64,000 nt of DNA from Cheilinus undulatus (lineage: Eukaryota; Chordata; Actinopteri; Labriformes; Labridae), in contig NC_054877.1 of assembly GCF_018320785.1 (NCBI RefSeq), positions 38,338,151 to 38,402,150 on the forward strand, given 5' to 3'. The position numbers were made by a program, and so were the translations under genes. Numbering within the stretch: the first letter of the stretch is position 1; each line of letters starts with the position of its first letter. This document shows, in pieces, positions 46,481 through 59,555 of the stretch. Below the pieces are notes generated by a model that saw only the letters and a list, made by a program, of their open reading frames with translations, did no database searches and was not told the DNA's origin.

Positions 46481-47859
46481 TTAGCTCCCCTTTTTTTCAA
46501 ATTTATTTTCGCCTCACGGCTTCTTAACAGTCCCAGGACAATGCTTTACTATTCTCAGTCCTCCCTGGCTCCTCCGTTGTCACCATCATCAAACAGAAGG
46601 TGAGACGTAAGAATGAAAAAAGGAATAGAAAGAAAGGAATACCTATGATAATATTTACTAAAACATAATAATATCATATTGATGATTGGAAATAAGGATG
46701 ACTGACAAAATGTCTGTGGATCAGACCCCCTCCAGCTGAGGCTGAGAGCTGTTCAAATAAATGGACCCTCCACAGGGTCTGGGTGCAACTAAAGTAGGGT
46801 TACCTCACATATTATTAAAAACTGTATTCTTCCTGTAGATTACAGGAACTGCAACAAGAGAGAGAGGAGGACAAAGAATAGAGAGGAAAGAAAGAGGTGT
46901 TTTTCTTTATCCTTGCACGTCTTCAACTGGTTGTTGAAGTATTTCTTAAAAAAGAAAAAAAAAATGTAACTATTACCAGTATTTTTTTTGTAGGTAATCA
47001 GTTATTCACAAAGGTAAATATCACATTATACACCACTAGAAAGCTCTGATTCACACAATCTAAATCCAGTCAGTTTTTTAGTTCTAAACATGATAACATC
47101 CATAAAAATCTATCAGCTGTTTGTTATGATTTCAGTTTAGCAGCTGTTGCTCTCAATAGTTCACTGTATTTGCCATAATAATGTGTTTTACCCCAGGCAA
47201 TTAATGTTGTATAGAAAAATGTCTGCCTACCTTTGGTCTATTTTTAGATCTCCAGTTTTAAAAAAGCTGCAGTTCTCCTTAAAACCGGTGTAAAATCTTC
47301 ATTTCCTGTTCTGTTGTTATCTGCTTTAAACCTGAACAAGTCAAGGTTTCATGCTTTAGTCCAGCTGAGTTTTTATAGCTAAAACCTCCCAGCTACAGTC
47401 ATCTACAGGCCTCTATTTCACAATACAAATTTAGATGGGAAAAAACAACCCTAACCCTTACACAGCAGCCACTACAGTGAATCTGGCAGTTTGGGCAGAA
47501 ACTTGAGAGTGTAAACTTTCTGAATACACCTTGTTTGTGTTTGGACTCCAAATGATTCAAACACAGCAGTCAATTTAATTCAGGTATTCCTGGATAGGCA
47601 TTTTTGATTAATTTTACCCAGAAATTTAAGGGGTTAAGCATCTGGGCCATCATTAACCAGGATAACTCTTTTGGTCTGGTCTTTGAGCATATTGAAGCAG
47701 CTTTAAGACAATAACATGAAAAGTCTCGTTTTGCCCTAATAAGTGCCACACTTTACCAAACTAGGACTTTCAGTGAGTGTATTTTTATTACATTGTCCAC
47801 TACCCACTGACACACATCCAGGTCCCACCCAGAGCCCGTTATAGTGGGTGACAATGTAT

Positions 47860-48008
47860 CTGTGGGAATGGGAGGCGGAGGGGTCCCCCACTGACTAACA
47901 CAGGAGATTGACTCAGCCGGGCAGCAGCACCCTCCCAAAATAGCCAAAGTCCTCCAGCGGGGCAGCGGGCTGGGCTCTGATAAAAATCAGCTGTCACCGA
48001 GGCCGCAG
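47860..48008 (+). promoter_or_regulatory. candidate muscle promoter for the short xirp1 transcript
   Basis: A compact set of elements: an MCAT-type GGAATG (47865-47870), a near-CArG CCAAAATAGC (47935-47944), a TATA-like GATAAAAATC (47979-47988) and a CAGCTG E-box (47988-47993). A GC-balanced, repeat-free stretch surrounds them. MEF/SRF/MyoD/TEAD-type sites are typical of striated-muscle genes. Confidence 0.5.
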
Positions 48009-48009
48009 G

Positions 48010-48115
48010 ACGAGTTCAGTCAGAGAGAGAGGAGAGAGAGCGAGAGTAGATCACAGAGAGCTGAAGAGACACAGAGGAGATACAGGGAGCGACAGCCACG
48101 CCGGATGGTGATTTA
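48010..48115 (+). other. xirp1: candidate non-coding first exon of the short xirp1 form
   Basis: A purine-rich leader (CAGAGAGAGAGGAGAGAGAG) begins about 25-30 bases after the TATA-like box and ends at a strong donor, GATTTA|GTGAGT. Spliced to 59556 it would use the ATG that opens the repeat exon, as in mammalian XIRP1, which has a non-coding exon 1. Confidence 0.5.
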
Positions 48116-49942
48116 GTGAGTATAATGACAAAAAAACCACCTTTACGGAGATATGAGGTGTGAATGTGTAGTTTTAAAAGACTGGCACTACTGTATGTTA
48201 ATTACTGAGAAAATACTATTTATAATCTTTATAATGTATTCATTTAATCTGAAGAGTTCTAGCCCTAGAATTAACAGGATGAACTGCTTGAATGGATGGC
48301 TCTTGATGGCACTATGAAGTGTTTAATTTGTTTTTATCTCCATGACTTTAAAACTGTCTTTGTATACTAGTTGTCAATAGAGTTAGGACACCAGAATTTA
48401 AACTTTGATAAAATTTTAGCAGAATTAAACATTATGTACACCTGTTTGAAAAGTTTTTGGCATCCTAATCTGGCTGATTTTTTTTTCTATATGTTCTTCT
48501 CTTTCTCTCACGGCAGCTTTAAAGCCAGAAAATGATTTAAGATCTGAAGTATTTTAAAGCTTTGATTCTTTTTGAACATGTCGTATGGAGAAATATTTGA
48601 GTATGGGACATTTTGTCAACCTCACTTCTCAGTGAGGGCCACATTGTGCTTCATAAACGACAATAAGAAGCAAACAGACTAGTAATTCATCACTGAGCAA
48701 AGAAATCTCTTAAGTAGGGGCACAAAATATGGACTTTTTAAAGGTTTAACCTTTTCAAGTGACGTCAGAGTTGGGCAAATTGTCCTAAGTGTGTCGCTGC
48801 CATCTTCATTCAGTCTTAAGTGGAGATCAGGTTACATCCCTTTATCCTCAGAAATGTCTGGAATGAGAGGTCGGATATTAGCTTTCCTATTTTATCATCA
48901 AATGAGTGATGGCATATTTTAAAAATAAAGCACTTTGTCAGTCATACGAGCAATAAGAGGGATCTGATTTTTGTTTTATTGTAGTGTGATGGATTTGAGG
49001 CCTCAAACAGACTTCTGATGTGCAGGTTTACATTAAAACTGTAAATGTCTGCAGGAAAAAGACCATCTTAGGTTATAAAAGGATAAATCAAATCATTAAC
49101 CAACAAAGTTAGACTGGCAAGGCCAATAAGATGATGAATACTCTGTCTTAACTGGAAATCCATTTTCAGGCCTTTATCCTCAGAAGTTTCTGGAATAGGA
49201 GGTCCAACATTAGCTGCCCTTTCATCATCAACCATAACATTAGATTTTAAAAGTCTACCTCTAGTTGTGCATGTATTGTATGTCTATTGTAGTGTGATGT
49301 ATTTATTTGTGGGTCAGAGGCCCTGCAGCCTTTCAGCACGCAGGTTTTCATTACCGTCTGTGAATGTGGCTACGATCTCCAACAGCTGATGGTGGTGAAG
49401 GTAGTGGTGGTGGAGAAAAAATACCAACTGCATCTCACCATCATTTGTACAGCTGCCCACGGCCCAAAATGCCCCCACATTACTGCTCCGCTAATAGCTC
49501 TTCTTCATTCCTGCAGAGTGAATACAGATCAAAGAGCTGTCGGTGGAAAAATGCCTCTAGGAGTGCTTTTGAGACGCTTTCAATTTAGTAACCACTGTTT
49601 TTTTCCACGTCAGCTACAGTGTGCTGGTGTTTGGCCGTGACAAGTGATGAAGTTGACCCCTCAGTTGAGGCGGTGAGGACTCATTCTGCCTGCTCATCCA
49701 GCTATGAAAATGCTTTAAGTCCGGACTCGTGAGAGGCGCCGGCCTGCTGGTCGGTCCTTTTGTCCTGCGAGGGCTTAGTGTGTGAAAGAGCGAGGTGTGC
49801 GCTCAAATCTGGACATTAGTTACAGTTGGACGGACGCTGCAGCACACTGGACTGTTGACCTCCAGCGATACTGTTCACTTGGTGTTGAAATATCTCACAG
49901 TTTTGTAACATCTGTCTTTCAGTAATCATCTGCAGTATTTAA

Positions 49943-50520
49943 AGCTCCTGTGAGGATTTTTAGCTGGCTATAAAACAGACTCATATTTATAGTGATGCCT
50001 CATTAAGAGCTACAAAAACAAAAAAAGACAAACAGCAACAAGATCATGATTTCTATATCCTCATTTTCACTGTTTTAAAATGCTGCTGCAGGGTAGGTGT
50101 CAGATTAGGTTGGTGACACTAGGCAACTAAAAAGCTTTAATTACTAAAACTCAACTGAGTGGTACAGTTCACTGTGAAATGAAAGCAAGTTGAGTTTTTT
50201 GGCACATGTAGAGGATGAGATCAGCAAAGAGATAAAAGGCTTTTGTGGATTATAATCAGCTAATGTAACTGAGTGGCCTCTTTGTGTGCTTTTTTATGAG
50301 TTTTTAAAATGTAGTTCTACTTTAAAGCCCCTATAAGTGGTTTTCCCTAGTTATAAAACAAACTGCAATTGTAAATGCCACATCTTTGTGACTAAGTAGG
50401 GCAAACAAGCACATTAGTGACAACATTTTAATTTTGTAAGGTTGATATTAAAGTCTGAAACTGCTGCAGCGGGGTAGGTGTCAGATAGAGGGAGTTACTC
50501 GCTGCAGAAACAGATGCTTT
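49943..50520. mobile_element. MITE pieces, same family as 3978-4312
   Basis: TTAAAGCTCCTGTGAGGATT at 49940-49959 with GCTGCAGGGTAGGTGTCAGA at 50085-50104; then a second piece with TAAAGCCCCTATAAGTGG (about 50322-50339) and GCAGCGGGGTAGGTGTCAGA (about 50466-50485). Neither shows a clear right end. Confidence 0.55.
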
Positions 50521-51859
50521 AAACAGTCAAATAATATGTTTTAGTGTCAGCAGAAAGCTGGGTCAGATTTTCTTTTCATGTCATTAAAGTCAAATTAATG
50601 TGGAAGAGAATTAAGGCCATGGGTAAAAGAAAAAATAATGCTGTGTTGGCAAGAAAAAGGTTGAAATGATAACAGTGACAGTAAAGTCAAAATTTGGATA
50701 ATAAAATGAGAAATGTTGAGAATAAGTGAAAAGGAATAAGTTGAAATTTTGTAAATAAAGTTGAATTTTTTGAGAAAAAAGTCTGAATTTGGTTTGCAAA
50801 CTATACGTTTGCAACCAAATGTCTGTTCGGGGAAACCAAAAAAGAATGAATAGGAATGGAGGAAAGTTAGTTCTTTGCTGCAATTCTTGTCAGCAGATTT
50901 CTAGACACATTTACAAAAAAGTGATTTTTACCACCGTTTCACAGATTTACCTGACGTGGAGGTGATTAATATATATATGAAAAACTCAGTCCTGCAGACC
51001 TCCTGGTGTTATTTAGTCAGATGAGGTGAGTCTTAGAGCTTGTACTGAGCTAGGTGGCCAGCTGAGCCCCTTTAACATTTAAAAAAATTTTGTTTTGTCA
51101 CAAACATGCTTTCAACCAAAACGGTGATGTACTATCAACTTTGTGGGGGGGAGTAATTGAGAGAGGATGAGCTGTTCTCAAACAAGCCTGTGCTACGAAA
51201 TGGCTCTTTAATGTGAGCCACTGTAGCTAGCTTCCACTTGAGTGCCAGTTTCCTTTCCCTCCTTTGTCACTATTTGATCCGCGTTTAAAAAGCCAAACTG
51301 TTACCAAATGAAGAGCTGTTTGGGAGCCAGCTCTACTAAGCTGAGCCAAATGATCTGGATCTCTTAAAAGAGATGGATTTCCTGTCACAATGAGCGAGGC
51401 TGGAGTTTGGAGAGACAGGCATCAGCTAAGGAAAAACCGATAAGATCAGAGTTTAATGCACTAAACTCTGACAAATCTGTACTGAATCCAGCTGGACCAC
51501 TTTGTTGAAACAGATCATACATAAGCGTTATGTGACACCCCTCCTCCAGGCTTTAGACTTTAACTTATTTTTATTTTCGCCGGAATATTTCACTACATAT
51601 GGGTCACAAAAGTAGCCTAATAACTATAAATGTTTAAACTTTCAGACTTTGAACACTTGGCATAGTCCTAAACACACTTTTCAACTTTGTTCATCTCATT
51701 GTATTTCAAGCAAATTCTCAATTTTTGTCCTTTTTCCTTGTCGTTTTGACTTTATTCTCAAAGTGCACGGCATTATGTTTTTCTTAACACATGGCCCTAA
51801 TCCTCTTTCGTAAGTTTTACATGTACAGGACAAAAGCAGCAAAGAGGTGACACTGACTG

Positions 51860-51925
51860 TTGTGTCCACAGGGGGCACCAAAGTCAACATGAGCTGAAAG
51901 TTCCTCACAGGAGCTTTAAGTATAT
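51860..51925. mobile_element. right end of the same MITE family
   Basis: TGTCCACAGGGGGCACCAAA followed by TTCCTCACAGGAGCTTTAAG, the counterpart of the right end at 4255-4312. Confidence 0.6.
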
Positions 51926-54900
51926 TTTCAGGGAAGTCTTTATCTTTACTCAAAAATTTAAACTGCATCTACTGCTGAGTTTTCAACCTGCACATAGAGG
52001 ATAAATAATATTTTAGGTGTTCATATCAGGCAAGATTGTTTCATACCATGTCTTAGTGCGATTACTCCCCCGTTGGCTCTTTTCTCATTAGTACTCGTTA
52101 CATGCTTGAGAGCAATGCCTATGTTACATGTGGAGAAGTCCATTCTGTAGGCTTCTATAGATGTTTATATTGTCTTAAGACAAAAATGACCTTTGTTTGA
52201 CTTCTACATCTGCTGTGCAGCTTGGAGGGGGAAATTAGTCAGTGCTTTGCGGATAAAACATTTTCTTAAAGACAGGAAACATTTAGCATTGCCTTTACAA
52301 CTCACTGACAAGCTACCCAGTACTTGGGTCAAGCTGCGTTCACATCAACCGCGTACCATATCCATGTCCACAGTAATTGTATGTGAGACCACCTCTTGAA
52401 GAGGCCTTAGGCAGGAAATTTAATTTTTACACTCTTTGTAAGCATCATTATCAAACATTAAATGTCTAGTCTTAAGCAGATGTGAGGATTTTTCAGCTTG
52501 TGTGGTTTGTGGCCCCCCTTAGATAAGTGTGAAGCCCCCCTTTAAAACTCTGGTGATCTGGATTTAGTCGTTCTTAAAAGTTTGTACCTGGATCAGGTCT
52601 TATGTGGATTTTCTTGAATGACAAGGATAAAGTGAGCTAGATTAAGGATTCTTTTGGGGAGAGACAAATTGCATTATCAATCTGGATCAGCTTTATCCTG
52701 ATAAAACCTTTACCAGGCCATGAACTGCTGCAACGTAAAACAAGGTGAAATACGCTCTCAAGGCCGAGATCATTTCCATGCTTTCCACAGGGTCAGGCTC
52801 TCACATTCCTGCGGTCAGGTGTTGACGGTTTGACGGCACAGAGCTCACACAAACAATGTGCAAACAATCTGTGTAACTCCAGCTGAGCTAGCAGTTGCTG
52901 TTTTTTTTTTTTCTTCTTGGGCGTCATGCTCGGTCCGCGGTATGCAGTTTGGTGAGGGTCCCAGGCAGCAGGCTGGCTGTGTGGGCCTGTTTGGGATCAA
53001 AGCCTTCATAAACAGACTGGGCTGTTACAATGTTTGTGTTTAACACTGTAAATCACACGTAGATTCAGTTCATTAATTAACAAGGCCTCAAATATGCTGG
53101 AAACCACAGAGAGGAGAACAAATGTGGGTCTTATTGTAGATAAGAATGAACAGGAGTGATAAGAAAGTTTCCAGCATCACTATAAATAAACACCACCAAC
53201 ATCACTATAAATAGACACCGTCTTATCATTAAAGTTGTTGGTGACTTTAAACACTCTGCTTGAGTTGTACTTACAACATCCACAAAGATTAACCGGCAAA
53301 AGTGCATTTAAAGGTTTATTGTATTTCAGTCTTTATAATTAGTGATGGGAATTCTGGTGTAGTCAGTATTACAGTTTATTTGCCCCCTCTCAGCAAAAAT
53401 AACTGGCTTTTTAAAGTCCCTGTAAAGTAATAAAACAATCTTGATTTTAGGTTTGTAGTATGACAGGCCACTGTGTTATGAACCACTAGGCCAACTTTCA
53501 GTCATGAAAACATCTCTAAGATTATAAAAATAAGCTTCAAAATCATGAAACACAAGGCTGTAAAATCTGCCTGAGGATAATGTGGGTGTGTAGGTGGAAT
53601 GAGCTGAAGCCACGCCCACTCAGGAGAAACACGATCCTCTAAGATTTGAAAAAATGCTTCTGATCAGAGCACAGCTGCCTGGCTCTGTGCCAGAGCAGAG
53701 GGAGAGGAGTTGGGGATTAAATTTACTGTTTTCTGGTACAAATCTCTCTATTAAGATACTTTTAATGACCTGTAGGCCACCGTAGATGATAAATTGCTGA
53801 CCAAAAACATGCAACTGACAACTAAAGCCTGTACAAAGATGAACTGCTCTGTGATTGCAGCATCAGGGGGGCGTGGTTATTCCCCATTAAGACTGGTGAT
53901 GTCATGGGCTCCTATATTTGCCTTGCTCAAATAAAACCAAGCCAGGAAAGAGCTGTTCTAACGGTCCAAATAAAAAGTTCAGTCACACATAGATCTCAGT
54001 GTTTTCAAAAAATGTTTACAGCAACCTTATTCAAACATAGCTAGTGTGTTAAGGCACAAAGTTTGGATTTCACTATACAGGGACTTTAAAGACCAAAAAT
54101 GTCTCTTTACCCTCTCTATAATTAAACAAATCTAACAATATTTTCACCTAAGATGGTACGCACATATTTCAAGTTTTTTAACATGATTATGACAAACTTC
54201 ATAATGTCCAGAAACCATCATTTCACATTTAAATGTGGTGTTAAATCACTGAAACATCATTATTGTTTATTCTCCTATGACCCTGCATGTACATATGAGG
54301 ACATTACATTTTGTCTTTCCTACAACACAGTTTTAATTTCTGCTGCTAGAATTATTTAGATAATTATCCAGAGTGTCCAGTGAAGTATAAAAATCTGCTG
54401 TGTGTCTATCATGTATTATTGATCAATAATGGCTGACGGGTGGATTTCTGTTAAAATGGTTACATCATTTCTGATAAAACTGTTGCAATATTGACTATTT
54501 TTAGGGTTGATTTAATAGCTATAGGGATATAAAGATGAAAAATTCCATAAAAACCATACCTTTTTTGAATTTATTTGTCTTTTTGGGGCCAGATAGGAAG
54601 CTTTGGGGGGCCTGTTATTGCTTTAGGGCCACCAGTTGATGATCAATATCATAGACAGCCATCAACATGGATACCACTGTAAAAATAAGAGATTTATGAA
54701 TGTAAGGTGGCATTAGATCTGCTCAATGCATCGAATGAAGAAGAATTTAATAGTTGGGAAGTGTCAGGACGAAGTGATCAGTCTTGGGAAGATTTCAGAT
54801 GTGACAGATCACGATCTCTGTCTATGGTTAATCAGCTGTTCATGTCTGTGGTTAAATAGCTACTTTCGAGCAAAAATCAAAATTCTCTGTCTCTTATAAT

Positions 54901-55350
54901 GACGCTTGGCGTTAGTTCATGCAAGACATGGTATATATACGCCCAGTCGTGATCAGCTGGCGGCCAACTGATCCCACTAATCGCCTCCCAGCTCCCACAG
55001 CCAATCACAGCTCTTTCTCTCAACACAGTGGGTTTTTTAAACATGACGTACTTTTCACTAATGCCTGCTTGCTTCAATGCTGATGCATCAAGCTGCTGCT
55101 GGCAAAGCTTAACCTCCTCCACCCCAGCCTCCTCCTTTATAGCATAAAGCTTGCACCCTCATATTTAGAGTCCTGCTACTATGGATTAATTGCTATTGCA
55201 TCATATCATATTGTATCCTGATTTATTCTGGCAATTCCAGCTGTATTGGACTTGTGTACAAACTATTTGTTACCATAGGCATCATATCTAGCAAAAGTTT
55301 CTGATAGATTTGCTGTTTGGTTTACAGTATTTTTTTTAATTCTGTTTCAG

Positions 55351-55502
55351 ATGACAAATACGCTCCATCACTGACTCAGGGGGGCTCCCCATCAAGACTA
55401 AGCAGAGACAGGATATCTTTGTCGTCGTCTGTGAGAGACCGATCAGCTCTGTATCTGTCGAGAACAGCAGCAGCAGACTCCACAGGAGGCTCCACACACA
55501 CG
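55351..55502 (+). CDS. xirp1: xirp1 long-form exon 5
   Basis: Acceptor TTCTGTTTCAG, donor CACACG|GTGAGT; 152 nt, phase 1 in and 0 out. It codes a Ser/Arg-rich segment (PSRLSRDRISLSSSVRDR), likely disordered and phosphorylatable. Confidence 0.68.
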
Positions 55503-55716
55503 GTGAGTTCCTGACATACCAGGCATTCCTCCACAGACACTGAGGTCCTGGGCCTCATCACAGAATGACCGCTATGCTCTGCCACAATACATGACACTCA
55601 ACATTCAACAATAAATCTGTCACACACTCTTAATTTAAAACACCTGTGCAGAAATAAAATGTAACTTCTCATTCATTATGATCTGAATCTGAAATTCTGT
55701 CTCTGGTGTTTAACAG

Positions 55717-55758
55717 GAAGTCATCAACACTCAAGTCAAGAGGACTAAAACCACAAAG
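55717..55758 (+). CDS. xirp1: xirp1 long-form exon 6
   Basis: Acceptor GTTTAACAG, donor CAAAG|GTATTA; 42 nt in phase 0. It encodes EVINTQVKRTKTTK and joins in frame to the repeat exon. Confidence 0.62.
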
Positions 55759-58700
55759 GTATTAGATAGTTTTACTAGCATCATTTACTTAAGTGTGTGT
55801 TTGCTGTGCAACTGACTATTATTCTGAACAAATATTAACCTGTGACCTTCAACGTTAAAAATACGGTGACAGAAACATGTTAACAATTCCAAAAGAGCCT
55901 CGAAACAGATGGATTTCTTACTTGTGGTCTCTAAATTACTAAAAAAAAAAAAAAACATTTGTTCCAGGCTTGACCTAAATGTTGAAGTTAAATATATTGT
56001 ATCTGAACAACCAGGCACAATGTCATCAAGGAGGGAAAGTGAACTAACAGCTAGAGCTGACCCCCATAAGCAGTACCGTTCTCTTACGTAGAATTTGAAA
56101 CTCTTAGCCAAACCACAAACTGTATATAAGAAGACAGGGCAATGGTCGACTGTCACAGGGGTATTTTGGCTTACAACAGAACAAGACTGAGGACCGCTGT
56201 CAACCTTAATACACAGTATACAGGCTCAACTAAAAATTCTGAACATATAATCCACGTGAAACCAACACCCATAACAATGGTAGCAATCAAAGGTCTTATG
56301 TCAAATCAAGTCAAACTTAATGTATATACAATACCTTAAAAGTAATCATGTAATAGTAGACATGTAAAAAGATTTCAGCACTGTAAATTGTCTAAAATCA
56401 ATAAATAAATCCTTTAGGTGGCTGATTCCTTGTAAATATCGTCACGTAAATTGTCAGCCCAAAGGCTCGTTTGTGCTCTACGTTTGAAACAGATGCGGAT
56501 GGAGCTTTCTGTAGTTAATTTCTTACGTATATTGCCTGTTCTCTAAAAGCTTAAAGATACAAATCAAATGTTGAATATAATGTTGCTGTGTGGAGCAATG
56601 TAGCTTAAAGTTCAGCCAGAGCAGCAAAACATAATGAAGAAAAATCAGTTGAAAAATGAGGAAACTTGATTGAACTTTCTGATTGAATTTGTCTTTAAAG
56701 GCTAATGCAGCTACTGGCCTTTTACAGACACATAAACGGCTTGTTCTGAGAAGGACTGACACAGAGCAGTTTTTAGACATGCAAAAATCCTACACTGGAG
56801 TGTTTTTTCAACAACAAACCTCACAGACATGTTTTGGGGACCTCTGAGACCAATATAAACTTGCCTTGAAAGGGTAAAATATGCCTCTTTAATTTAAGGT
56901 GTTTTGAGTATTTCGTTAGAAACTACAAACCTACATATGATGGAAGCCAACCTGGGCCCGAATACAGACAACTATAGCAAAAAAGCTGGGTGTAGGATGG
57001 ACAGAGAGGCAACCACAGAGTTGAGCAGGCTGTGAGACAGCAGTATATACTTGATTTATTTTGTAAAAATGCACTGACCTATTTTTGTATGAACCTAGAG
57101 CATAAATGAGCCTTAGTATGTGAGCCAGAAGCACATCGGTTGCAGTAGGGAAGCCGCTGAAAACAAATATTTCGTTGTCTATTTTGCCCCAGTGTGGAAA
57201 ACCTAGAGGCTGCCACTATATTTTTTTTTCCGTATGACGTACAATCCAAGAAAATGCCATTATAAGAAGGCACTACTTTACACAAAAGAGGCATCATTTA
57301 AGATAGATACAGCAGCTAGTAAAGGTGTCTAAGCTAACATTTTTGTGTGCATGCTAACAGCTTAACATTGTCTAACTCACCATTCACAAGTCAAAACTTT
57401 TGTAGCTTTAGGATTTCTGCCTCCTTTGTTTCTAACTTAGATGAGTCAAATATACTTTGGTTTATACTACATCATAGAGGTGCCAGAAAAAATGGATTCA
57501 CAACTGAATCGCAACAGTTAATTTCTATGATTCTGAAGTCATTCAAATTAGTCAAAAATTGATATTTTTAAAAAGACTTTTTTACATCCTGGGTGTATTT
57601 CAACTGCAGACAAGTTTTTCCCTCCGTGTGCAGTCTCAGACTCAGATGCTGCTGTAGGTGTATGCCTGCTAGCTGTGCTGTTAGCACTAGCAGCGCTAGC
57701 TCTTAGTGACAGTAATGTCTAAAATACTGCCAGCACTGTCTACAGAGCCATGAGTACTCAGCCAGTCCTGCTTTTCCAAAAGAAAAGTTTTAAGACTCAC
57801 TGTGGATTCTACAGTCCCAGGTATGAGGAAGCCTGACTCGACGTATCTGCTTACTATATAAACTAATGTAGCCTACTTTAGGACCAGTTCATATGCCTAA
57901 TTCACATCATACAGACACATTCACCTGGACACACAGGTCATAGACAATAATAAAAGAATCTATCTATCAGTCCTAGGTTAGCAACCGTAACTATACATTA
58001 TGGTGTACTGAAGCGGTGAGCTTATGAGACCTACAAATCGGACAGCCAATACTCCAAATCTTTAGAGTGTGGTGTTGAATTTTTCACTTTCACAAAGCCA
58101 AAAACTGAGAGGAGAGATGTCAGATATAAATAAAATGGTGTGGACAACTGAAACTGCATGCAGCAATTTAGTTTAGTTAGCTAATGGCTAATGTTAACAC
58201 ATGTGTAGTAAAAGCTAACTCAACGTTAGCCTAAAATTATGATCATTTTTGAAGTTACTCTGCTGTATAAGAGTAATGTTGTTTGGGTCACATATTTCTG
58301 TCAGAGTTCTGAACGGTCACAGACCATAATTAACAAGTCTGGTAGAAAACCTGAGCTGATGGTTTCCTGTTACAGCCTGAGCAAATATGATAATCAAAGT
58401 GCTGTATGGCAAAAAGGGGAATAAAATTGATATAAAGTCCCAATAAAAGATAAGAGCACAAACAAATACTGAATAAAATGAAATGGGAATAAATCAGCTG
58501 AAAAAGATTTAAAGCAAAAATTAAACCATTAAAGTATTTTAAAAAAGAACTGATGCCAATTAGATTATGATCTAACATGTCAGAAATTGATAACTTGACA
58601 GATGGATTTGTTTCACACATTCATCTGGAAAACCTTCCATAGACAGTGTTTAGGAAAGGGCAGAGCCTTGAAAAAAAACTCAGAGGGTGACTGGATGAAC

Positions 58701-59555
58701 GTTCTGTCTGTCACATCTTTACGGGCCAATCAAAGCAATGTAACACGTGATGTAGCCGCTACGGATGGGCGCCGCTACTGAGAGGTATGCTTCATATAGA
58801 AATACATAACCATGGTGACTGTAGACTTTTTTCATTTTTGAAAAGACAACAACTCAGTGCTGTTCTTTGTTCTTCTTTTAGCAAAGACATGTCTCAAGTT
58901 CTGATAAAACTGACGCTATAGCAGCACCCAAGATGGATTTGCCAGTGAGAAACATGGAAATAGGTGTATCCATCTGCTTTGCAATGCTAAGAAATCTAAC
59001 GTTTTTTTTGAGATGGTAGATCACAAAAGACCAATTACACTTTTTATCTTTTAATATTAACACAGTAAAGATATTTTTTTCAGCAGGAATGCAAAAGCCA
59101 CTGTGTTGAACTCAGTCAAAACTAAAGAGACAAAAGAGAAAGCTATTTCCAGGGAAAATAATAAAACAATCCTTACAAAAAAGCTGAAAAATATAAATAA
59201 ACACAACTTAAATCTGATGATATAGTTCTTATCTGTGCTAGATCATATAGGCCATCATTTTAGATAAGCTTATATTATAAAAGTTTTTTTCTAACAGGTG
59301 AAGAAATAGTATTAATGGAAGTGATAAGAAGGTGTCTAGGTGTGTGATGTCTACCTACTAACAGCTTTGAAGTGTTTTGATAACCTTGGTGTAGCAGAAG
59401 ATGATTTGCTGTGAAAAACAACAAGCGAGCATACAGAAAGGTAAAGTATGGCTTCATTTGTTAAAATGCATGCCAGCTACCAAACTATTCAATTAATCTG
59501 TTTTTAACTACTGAAACCTAAATGTATGTTACTACCATCTGTCTTTCATTTAAAG
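55759..59555 (+). other. xirp1 intron 6
   Basis: No supported exon. A segment at 58680-58800 with CACATCTTTACGGGCCAATC and AACACGTGATGTAGCCGC looks like a dispersed repeat. ORFs on both strands lack motifs. Confidence 0.55.

Larger units (their letters stand above)
45103..55350 (+). other. xirp1 intron 4 (10 kb)
   Basis: Contains the alternative promoter and exon at 47.9-48.1 kb, a TTA/ATT-rich simple tract (45930-46480) and MITE pieces at 49943-50520 and 51860-51925. ORFs at 47753-47947, 49364-49640, 50611-50883 and 54877-55122 show no motif. Confidence 0.55.
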
